Assembly: GCA_937949945.1 (NCBI GenBank)
Contig: CALFEQ010000024.1
Coordinates: 62,001 to 126,000, forward strand
Direction: 5' to 3'
DNA from: an uncultured Myxococcales bacterium
GTDB lineage: Bacteria > Myxococcota_A > Polyangia > Polyangiales > Polyangiaceae
DNA: 64,000 nt
In this document: one piece after another, positions 17,445 to 23,187 of the stretch
Numbering within the stretch: position 1 is the first letter of the stretch
Layout of the letters: each line of letters starts with the position of its first letter
Translations under genes and position numbers: made by a program
The notes under the pieces: model-generated
What the model was told of the DNA's origin: nothing
The model's database searches: none
The model's input: only the letters and a program-made list of their open reading frames with translations

Positions 17445-18209
17445 ATGCAGGACGTCAAGCTCAGCGCCGTGAAGCTCTCGCTGTTGGCCCTCGCCGCGAC
17501 CCTCGGCGCGTGCGCCGTCGACGGCACCGATGCCGACGCGGACGTCACGGACGTCGAGGAGGTCGAGGCCACGAGCGACGCGATCGTCGGCGGCCAGGCC
17601 ACGAGCGCCTACCCGGCCGTCGGTGCGCTGACGCGCGGGGGCGCGCCGTTCTGCACGGGCACCGTCGTCACGAAGCGCGCGGTCGTCACCGCCGCGCACT
17701 GCCTCGACGGCCAGAGCGCGTCGCGCATCCGGTTCGCGTTCGGGCCCAACGCGCGCTCCCCGCAGGCGTCCGTCGCCGTCTCGCGCATCGTCGTGCACCC
17801 GTCGTGGGATCGGCGCACGATCAAGAACGACATCGGCGTCGTGATCCTCGCGGAGGACGCGCCGGTGGCTCCGGTGGCGATCAACAGCTCGATGAGCTCG
17901 AGCTGGGTCGGCCGCACGCTCGAGTTCGTCGGCTACGGCGCGACGAACGGGTACACGGGCGGCGGCAGCGGGACGAAGCGCGTGGTGTCGATCGCCGTCT
18001 CCGAGGTCGGGAGCACCCAGTTCGCGTACGCCGACCGGACCAAGAACACCTGCTTCGGCGACTCCGGCGGCCCCGCGTTCGCGCGGAACAGCGCCAACGA
18101 GCTCGTCCTCGTCGGCGTGACGTCGTACGGCGACCGGACCTGCTCGCAGTTCGGCGTCGACACGCGCGTCGACGCGTACCGGTCGTTCATCGCCTCGGCG
18201 ATCCAGTGA
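17445..18209 (+). CDS. trypsin-like serine protease (S1), lipoprotein
   Basis: A 254-residue prolipoprotein with lipobox LGAC (C23), a short acidic propeptide (DADADVTDVEEVE) and the activation-type sequence AIVGGQ. The catalytic triad is complete: histidine in VTAAHC, aspartate in IKNDIGV, serine in GDSGGP. Cysteines suggest at least one disulfide. It is probably exported and cell-surface anchored. GGAGGAGGAG precedes the ATG, fixing the start; a longer frame upstream would cross the inverted-repeat leader and is rejected. Chymotrypsin-fold lipoproteins of this kind are frequent in myxobacteria. Confidence 0.94.
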   Translation: MQDVKLSAVKLSLLALAATLGACAVDGTDADADVTDVEEVEATSDAIVGGQATSAYPAVGALTRGGAPFCTGTVVTKRAVVTAAHCLDGQSASRIRFAFGPNARSPQASVAVSRIVVHPSWDRRTIKNDIGVVILAEDAPVAPVAINSSMSSSWVGRTLEFVGYGATNGYTGGGSGTKRVVSIAVSEVGSTQFAYADRTKNTCFGDSGGPAFARNSANELVLVGVTSYGDRTCSQFGVDTRVDAYRSFIASAIQ

Positions 18210-18300
18210 CGGACCGCCCCCGGTGAGGGGGACGGCCGATTCGGGCGAGAAGGCGGTCACGACGGCCTCCGTCCCTGCTAATAGGGTCAGGAGGAATCGC

Positions 18301-18495
18301 ATGACCGTCGAAAGAGCACGCGCTCTCTGGAAGAGAGCTCTACCCTTCCTCGCGGCCGCCTTCGCCCTCGGTGCCGTCGGCACCGCGGCAGCCCGCCACT
18401 ACGCGAGCGACTCGTGCTGCAAGCCGGGCGCCTCGTGCTGCTACCCGGGCTCGCCGTGCTGCAACCACTCTGCCGATCGCGTGAGCCAGCGCTGA
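18301..18495 (+). CDS. membrane peptide with three CC-heptads
   Basis: This 64-residue peptide has an AGGAGGAATCGC ribosome site before its ATG. A hydrophobic helix spans about residues 13-31. Outside it lie three tandem seven-residue units, each starting with a cysteine pair: CCKPGAS, CCYPGSP and CCNHSAD (pairs at 39-40, 46-47, 53-54). Six cysteines so spaced suggest soft-metal or disulfide chemistry at the outer membrane face. It is followed after four bases by a sigma factor gene, which itself overlaps a Cys-bearing membrane protein gene, so the three very likely form one operon. The function is unknown. Confidence 0.82.
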   Translation: MTVERARALWKRALPFLAAAFALGAVGTAAARHYASDSCCKPGASCCYPGSPCCNHSADRVSQR

Positions 18496-18499
18496 AGCC

Positions 18500-19051
18500 G
18501 TGGCCGGTCCGTCGGAGGCACGTTCCGGAGATCGTCCGGAGTCCGAGCTCGACCATCTGATGGACCGGCTCGCCGACGGCGATCGCGACGCGTTCACGCC
18601 GCTGTTCGAGGCGCTCTACCCTCGCGCGCTCGCGATGGCGAAAAAGCGTCTCGAGCCCGGAGACGCCGAGGACGCCGCCCAGCGCACGATGACCGCCATC
18701 TTCGCGCGCGCGATCGAGTTCACGCCCGGACGGCCCGTGCTGCCGTGGTTCTACGCGATCGCCGCGAACGAGATCCACGCGGTGGCGAGAAAGCGCCGCG
18801 CGACGGCCTCGCGTGAAGGGCCCGAGCGAGACGCCGAGCTCGTGCCCGCCGACGGTGATCCGGAGTCGGCGCTCTCGCTCGCCGAGATGCGCGCGATGCT
18901 GCGCGAGGCGGTGCGCTCGCTCGATCCCGTCTCTGCGGCTGCGATCGAAGGTCAGCTCGCGGAAGAGGCGTCCGGTCCGCGTTCGCCAGCGCTGCGCAAG
19001 CGCGTGTCCCGCGCGTATGCGCGGCTTCGTGTCCTACTCGGAGGCCTGTAG
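18500..19051 (+). CDS. sigma-70 family (ECF-like) RNA polymerase sigma factor
   Basis: The 183-residue protein starts at a GTG four bases after the preceding stop. Region 2 is clear (AFTPLFEALYPRALAMAKKRL, then EDAAQRTMTAIFARA and LPWFYAIAANEI). Region 4 is recognisable but reduced (LREAVRSLDPVSAAAIEGQ, with a C-terminal basic helix RVSRAYARLRVLL). The linker is short, as in ECF sigmas. No classical zinc-binding anti-sigma factor follows. Instead the next gene, overlapping by one base, encodes a polytopic membrane protein with a cysteine cluster, which could hold the sigma factor at the membrane (inference). Confidence 0.88.
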   Translation: MAGPSEARSGDRPESELDHLMDRLADGDRDAFTPLFEALYPRALAMAKKRLEPGDAEDAAQRTMTAIFARAIEFTPGRPVLPWFYAIAANEIHAVARKRRATASREGPERDAELVPADGDPESALSLAEMRAMLREAVRSLDPVSAAAIEGQLAEEASGPRSPALRKRVSRAYARLRVLLGGL

Positions 19052-19623
19052 TGGAGTCCATCGTCGTCTCGGATGTCGCTCGGCGCGCACGGCGCGCATA
19101 CGAAGCCGCGAGGCTACGGCGTGGGCTCTTCCGCGCCGTCGTGCTCGGCTCGCTCCTCGGCCTCGTCGCCGTCGCGACGATCGGCCGGGCCGCCCTCGTG
19201 TGGATCCCCGTGTTCGTCGTCGCGTGGACCTTCCTCGAGTGGCGAGGCGGCGGGCTCCTCCGCGGCGGACGGATCGGCGCGCTCCTCGGCGTGCCGCTGG
19301 CCCTGACGCCCGCGAGCATGTTCATGACGTGCTGCCGAGCCGGCTGCGCGATGGGGCTCGGAGAGTGCAGCATGTCGCGCGCGTGTGCGATCGTCGGCAC
19401 GGTGATGGGCCTCGCCGTCGCAGGCCTGCTCGCGCGCCTCCCGTCGAAGGATCGCCTCCACGCCACGCTCGGCGCGGCGCTCGGCATCGTCGCGACGTCG
19501 GTGCCCCGCTGCGCGAGCCTGATGCTGGGAGAGGCCGCCGGCCTCTTGCTCGGCGCGCTGGCGGGTACCATCGCCGCGGGCCTCGTCTGCGCGGTCGTCG
19601 ACCGAGCGCGCCAGCCGACGTGA
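19051..19623 (+). CDS. polytopic membrane protein with cysteine cluster, candidate sigma-factor partner
   Basis: The 190-residue protein starts at a GTG overlapping the sigma factor stop by one base (GGAGG upstream). It has four to six hydrophobic helices. Between helices, near residues 94-112, it carries the sequence CCRAGCAMGLGECSMSRAC, with five cysteines; two more cysteines sit in or near later helices. The cytoplasmic N-terminal 25 residues are basic and helical, a plausible sigma-binding segment. Together with the CC-heptad peptide this looks like a metal- or redox-sensing unit. That is inference from composition and gene order; no family is recognised. Confidence 0.78.
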   Translation: MESIVVSDVARRARRAYEAARLRRGLFRAVVLGSLLGLVAVATIGRAALVWIPVFVVAWTFLEWRGGGLLRGGRIGALLGVPLALTPASMFMTCCRAGCAMGLGECSMSRACAIVGTVMGLAVAGLLARLPSKDRLHATLGAALGIVATSVPRCASLMLGEAAGLLLGALAGTIAAGLVCAVVDRARQPT

Positions 19624-19872
19624 TCGGTCGCAGCGGGAAGCGCCAGGCCGCACTCTCGCCGAGAGCGAAGAGCGGCCGGCCACCGACCACGCGGGAAGAC
19701 TGCGCGGGCGCCACATCCGTGTGAGCGGATCCGCACACGGCTTCGACCGGGCGCGTTCACAGCGGGCTTCGGATCGCGACCGTCACCGCGAAGCGACGAC
19801 CGCGTCGCCGCAGACGCGTGCGGCGACGCGCCATCTTGTGGACATCTGCGCGAGTGACATCCTTGTGAGGCA

Positions 19873-20349
19873 GTGAGCCGACGCCCCAGACGCGAGCGGA
19901 GGAGCCACGATCGTGGTGGCCTCCAGACGACCCGCTCGGGCGCGCGACGTCGATCGGTACCGCGCACCGTCCTCGTCGTCGACGACAACGAAGACAATCG
20001 CGATCTCTACGCGATGCTCCTCGCCCGACTCGGCTACGACGTGGCCGTCGCCGTCGACGGCATCGAGGGCGTCGAGCGCGCGAGCGAGGTGCGCCCGTCG
20101 GTCATCCTGATGGACCTCGCGATGCCGAACCTCGACGGCTGCGAGGCGACGAGGATGATTCGCCGACTCCCCGACCTCGGCGACGTCTGGATCATCGCGA
20201 TCACCGCGTTCACCGACGCATCGAACATGAAACGCGCGCTCGCGGCCGGCTGCAACGAGGTCCTCTCGAAGCCGTGCCCTCCATCGGTCCTCGCCGAGCA
20301 CGTCGAGCGAGCCTTCCGCACGCGCGCCCGCATGCGCGAGAACGTCTGA
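19873..20349 (+). CDS. single-domain response regulator (receiver only)
   Basis: A 158-residue protein: about 30 basic N-terminal residues, then a receiver domain with VLVVDDNEDNRDLY, phospho-acceptor aspartate in VILMDLAMPNLDG, threonine in IAITAF and lysine in VLSKPCPP. No effector domain follows. The start is a GTG at 19873 behind a weak TGAGG; the basic head might be shorter in reality. The 249 bases before it hold nothing I can support. No kinase is adjacent. It is convergent with the HicA-like gene. Confidence 0.88.
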   Translation: MSRRPRRERRSHDRGGLQTTRSGARRRSVPRTVLVVDDNEDNRDLYAMLLARLGYDVAVAVDGIEGVERASEVRPSVILMDLAMPNLDGCEATRMIRRLPDLGDVWIIAITAFTDASNMKRALAAGCNEVLSKPCPPSVLAEHVERAFRTRARMRENV

Positions 20350-20354
20350 TCGAT

Positions 20355-20382
20355 CGCGACGGCCTCGATCGCCGGCGTCGCG
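20355..20382. terminator. hairpin closing a convergent junction
   Basis: CGCGACG (20355-20361) pairs with CGTCGCG (20376-20382) across a 14-base loop, filling almost the whole spacer between the receiver gene and the HicA-like gene. There is no T-run. It is listed as a bidirectional terminator-like structure because other convergent spacers here carry similar stems. Confidence 0.4.
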
Positions 20383-20661
20383 CTACACGCCCGGAGCGCT
20401 GTCGCGTTCGTCGAGCGTCGCGAGATCGGGCTGCGTCGGCGCCTCGGAGAGCAGCGCCAAGAAGCGCTCGTGCGAGATCGCGGCCTCTTCCAGCAGTCCG
20501 TCGAGCATCGCGTGCGGGAGGACGATCGTCTCCGGCACGACGACGATCTGGCCGCGACGCCCGCGCAGCGTCACGCCGCCCGCGTCCCTGTTCGTGACCT
20601 GAAAGCCCGCGAGGCAGAGCGCCGCCACGCACTCCGCGCCCGAGATCGTCATCTCATCCAT
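20383..20661 (-). CDS. orphan HicA/YcfA-like protein lacking the catalytic histidine
   Basis: The 92-residue product (ATG at 20661; an ATG at 20652 is also possible) has the HicA-like order: ISGAECVAALCLAGFQV helix, a beta turn, GQIVVVPE strand, then a helix ending in HERFLALLSE. In active HicA toxins a GSHH-type motif supplies the catalytic histidine; here the same place reads DAGGVTLRG with no histidine. No HicB antitoxin gene is adjacent. It is probably an inactive RNA-binding relative used for another purpose, or a decayed toxin. Confidence 0.6.
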   Translation of the reverse strand: MDEMTISGAECVAALCLAGFQVTNRDAGGVTLRGRRGQIVVVPETIVLPHAMLDGLLEEAAISHERFLALLSEAPTQPDLATLDERDSAPGV

Positions 20662-20723
20662 GGGCCGCGAGCTCAGCAACGCCCGTACCGAAGGCGAACG
20701 TCGTCGCTCGGCGCGGACGAACG

Positions 20724-20912
20724 TCACTCGAGGCGGAGCTTCTCTTCCTTCTCGGGCTGCGGCGGGACCGGGATCGGGATCGGACGCCGCGAGGATGGTG
20801 GCTCCGGCTCCTGCGGAGGAGAAGGACCGTGCGGCGGGATGGGCGGCTTGGGAAGCTCGGGCGTGTCGCTCGGACCGATCTTCGGACGACGTCCGGCTCG
20901 CGTCTTTCGCAT
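20724..20912 (-). CDS. short proline-rich hypothetical protein (62 aa)
   Basis: An ATG at 20912 opens a 62-residue frame that is basic at the N-terminus (MRKTRAGRRPK) and then extremely Pro-rich (ELPKPPIPPHGPSPP and similar), ending in a charged KEEKLRLE. Such a sequence would be an extended, disordered linker-like peptide. It lies upstream of the HicA-like gene on the same strand. No strong ribosome site is visible, so the call is tentative. Confidence 0.35.
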   Translation of the reverse strand: MRKTRAGRRPKIGPSDTPELPKPPIPPHGPSPPQEPEPPSSRRPIPIPVPPQPEKEEKLRLE

Positions 20913-21075
20913 GGACGGTAGGCGAGCAAGGCGCGAACCAGGAGCGACACGCTAGCGCACGAATTTCCGCTCAGCCGCACCACGATCGCATGGCCATCTC
21001 CGACGGACGATCCATATTCGGGGGCCGTCGCAGGGCGGCTGATCGTCGGCCGCGCTCGCCGGAGACGACGAGACG

Positions 21076-21282
21076 ATGACGAAGCCACGGCGCACCTCCC
21101 GGGCCCGTACCAGCGTGGAGATCCTTCGTGAGCGTGACGAGCTGCAGGCCCGGCTCCGCGCGATCGACGAAGCGCTCGCCGGCATCGGCGCGGCAGCTCA
21201 GCACGCGCTCGAGCACCCCGAGGCCTCGACCCTCGCCCTCACGCGCGTGGCGATGCTCGTCCGTCAGGCGCGCGGCGAGTGA
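21076..21282 (+). CDS. small coiled-coil protein (68 aa)
   Basis: The 68-residue frame from ATG 21076 encodes a basic head and a strongly heptad-patterned helix (SVEILRERDELQARLRAIDEALAGIG), followed by a second amphipathic helix. There is no membrane segment. It resembles small oligomerising adaptor proteins, but no family is recognised. It lies immediately before the tRNA-Pro/terminator block on the opposite strand. Confidence 0.5.
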   Translation: MTKPRRTSRARTSVEILRERDELQARLRAIDEALAGIGAAAQHALEHPEASTLALTRVAMLVRQARGE

Positions 21283-21304
21283 ACGCCGCTCGCGCGCGAC
21301 CGAC

Positions 21305-21346
21305 AAAAAAGAACGGGCTCCAGGAGGCTCTTCGCCTTCTGGAGCC
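21305..21346 (-). terminator. intrinsic terminator of tRNA-Pro
   Basis: On the minus strand GGCTCCAG (21339-21346) pairs with CTGGAGCC (21316-21323), with a further GGC/GCC stem inside the loop, and is followed by a run of six T residues (21305-21310). It starts three bases beyond the tRNA 3' end. This is a canonical Rho-independent terminator, notable in such GC-rich DNA. Confidence 0.9.
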
Positions 21347-21348
21347 GG

Positions 21349-21423
21349 TCGGGGCGAGTGGATTCGAACCACCGACCCTCAGACCCCCAGTCTGATGCGC
21401 TAACCAGGCTGCGCTACGCCCCG
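21349..21423 (-). tRNA. tRNA-Pro (GGG)
   Basis: The minus strand folds into a complete 75-base cloverleaf: a 7-bp acceptor stem starting CGGGGCG, a D arm with GGTTA loop, anticodon stem TCAGA/TCTGA with loop CTGGGGG (anticodon GGG, proline codon CCC, plus CCU by wobble), a 5-base variable loop and a T arm with TTCGAAT. The discriminator is A. CCA is not encoded (CCG follows), so the tail must be added by a nucleotidyltransferase. Confidence 0.97.
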
Positions 21424-21795
21424 AGCCACCGCACGCTTTCGCGCACGACTGCGCGCACCCTAGTCGCCGAAGCGGAGGGTCGCAAGGGAGATCTGGATGG
21501 TCGCGCACGGACACGCGATTCGATCGGCGTTTCCGGCCCTCCCGCGGCCGGCGGCCGGGGCAGGCCGGGCGCTCGACGGGGCCTTCTCCGAGCCGCGCCG
21601 CCCCGGCAGTCGGCCATGGAGGCAGCCCCGTCGAGCGCCGGCCGGTCCAGGTCGGCGGGAGCGCGCGCAGGCTCGCCGCTCGCGCTCGGGCCTCCGAGCT
21701 CGGACGGACGTGGTCGTCCCCCGCGCCGGCGAGGGTGCTCACGCCGACGCTCGCGCGGAGCCTCGCTCGCGCTCGTGAGGACGAGGTTGCTGGGC
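21424..21795. other. 372-base gap with a long stem-loop (arms 21563-21582 and 21625-21643)
   Basis: No gene is supported between tRNA-Pro and the copper-storage gene. The gap contains a long inverted repeat: GGCGCTCGACGGGGC (21568-21582) is matched perfectly by its complement at 21625-21639, and pairing extends outward to about 19 bases per arm with one bulged G. The loop is 42 bases. It could terminate the copper-storage transcript (minus strand), or be part of a structured RNA. Confidence 0.55.
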
Positions 21796-22164
21796 TCAGA
21801 AGGCCGTCGCCAACGCGTGCTCTCGAGCGGGCTTCACGTACGCCATCCGACGGCACTCCTCGGCGCAGGCCCGGCATGCCTCGGCGCAGGCGCGGCAGTG
21901 CTCGTACGCGTGCCGCTCGCACTCCTCGGCGCACGCATCGCACGCCGCAATGCAGGCCTCCACGAGCGCCGGGCTCAAGCTACTGCCGCGCGAGAGGAAT
22001 GCGGCGAGGAGCCGACAGAGATCGGCGCAGTCGCGCTCCAGCCGTATGCACGCCACGAGCGTGCCGACCCCCCGTTCGTCCATGCATGCGTCCGCGCAGT
22101 ACTCGCATGCCTCTGCGCATTCGCTGCAAGCCTCGATGCAGCTAGCGATGCGTTCAGGATCCAT
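21796..22164 (-). CDS. cytosolic copper storage protein, Csp3/DUF326 four-helix bundle
   Basis: The 122-residue protein from an ATG at 22164 has a strong GGAAGGAGG site. It contains 18 cysteines spaced i, i+3/4, i+7 along helices (CIEACSECAEACEYCADAC; CIAACDACAEEC; CRACAEACRACAEEC), all able to point into the core of a four-helix bundle. In the Csp family such cysteines bind many Cu(I) ions. There is no signal peptide, so it resembles cytosolic Csp3 rather than exported Csp1. It is expected to store or buffer copper. No copper regulator or exporter is adjacent. Confidence 0.92.
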   Translation of the reverse strand: MDPERIASCIEACSECAEACEYCADACMDERGVGTLVACIRLERDCADLCRLLAAFLSRGSSLSPALVEACIAACDACAEECERHAYEHCRACAEACRACAEECRRMAYVKPAREHALATAF

Positions 22165-22904
22165 CGGGGCCTCCTTCCGGGCCGACCCCGATGCAGTGCA
22201 CATACCGCTCGTGAGCTCGTGTACGCCGGCGCCAGCGGCGCATCGAGCGCGGTTCGGCGCGCGTGGCCATCGACCGCCGGCGGAGACGAGGCGAGCGGCC
22301 TCCCGATCCGCGCGTCGTCGCCGCGACCCGCGGGCGTGATCCGCGAGCGGCTGCACGCCCATGTGCGCACGTCCCCCGCGGTCGTGGACGCGCCGACGAT
22401 ACGTCTCTCCACCGTCTCGACTCGAATCGCTCGACGCGTCACGCCGCCGTCGGCGCCGCCTTCGTTCGCCCCGCGGTCGCACGAAGGCTCGATCCTCCGC
22501 GCCGCCGGACACGCTCGCGCGCACGGCGCACGGCCTCGGCCATCGCGACGCGCTCGGCACGCATGTCGAGCGGTGCGCCGCACGATCGACGTCGAAGATC
22601 GCGTCAGCTTCGCCCTGGGGAGGCGCACGCGCGACGCGCGCGCCCTCCTCACGCCCGCGGGCTGGCCACACCGACCGTGCGGTACGTGGAGGTTCGTGGC
22701 ATCCGCGAGCGTTCGTGCAGCGCCCTCCGCAGCGGAGGATCCCGTACGGCACACCGTCCGTCGTCGCGGCCTCCTCCTTCCATGAGGAGCCTCACGACGA
22801 GCCACCACGATGCGACCGGGCCGGCGGCGCGTCGTCCGTGAGGGAACGCCGCGCACGGCGTGCCGTCGCGGCGGACCACCGCCTGCCGATCATGTGCGGA
22901 CCGA
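22165..22904. other. 740-base region without a supported gene
   Basis: This lies upstream of the copper-storage gene and downstream of the small acidic gene, both minus strand. Frames on both strands are open but Arg/Ala/Pro-rich, lack ribosome sites and show no domain, as expected for non-coding GC-rich DNA. A 45-codon frame from 22795 (minus) and a 41-codon frame near 22565 (minus, MRAERVAMAEAVRR) are the best micro-ORF candidates, and neither is convincing. The proximal 100 bases should contain the copper-storage promoter. No clear operator was seen. Confidence 0.4.
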
Positions 22905-23087
22905 CTACGCCGCGCGTCGGCGGAGCAAGGGCTCCGGGTCTTCGTAGAGGCAGCGCAGTCCGAGCTCGTCGTCGTCCCGTTCCCGTTCGACGTCGTTGGC
23001 GGAACGGCCGACGATGCGAGCGAGCTCGAGCGGTTCGGGCGCGTCGTCGAGATCCGGATCCAGGAGCTCAATCTCGCGGCTGTGCAT
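22905..23087 (-). CDS. small acidic hypothetical protein (60 aa)
   Basis: An ATG at 23087 stands 7 bases after AAGGAGG, a near-perfect ribosome site. The 60-residue product is acidic in its first two thirds (EIELLDPDLDDAPEPLELA, then VERERDDDELG) and ends in a basic RRRAA. It is probably partly disordered, with one helix around LELARIVGRSANDVER. No family is recognised. The strong start signal supports a real gene. Confidence 0.65.
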   Translation of the reverse strand: MHSREIELLDPDLDDAPEPLELARIVGRSANDVERERDDDELGLRCLYEDPEPLLRRRAA

Positions 23088-23187
23088 GACGAACCTCCTT
23101 CGCGAAAAGGAGCTTCTCGTGCATCCCGACAGTCCCGATAAGCACGCGCCCTCGAGCGTCAAGGGGCGTCGCCTCGAGCGATGCCCG

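Noticed and set aside
22263..22841. A 192-codon Arg-rich plus-strand ORF upstream of the copper-storage gene
   Set aside because: No ribosome site, no hydrophobic core, extreme Arg/Ala/Pro content; typical of non-coding GC-rich sequence.
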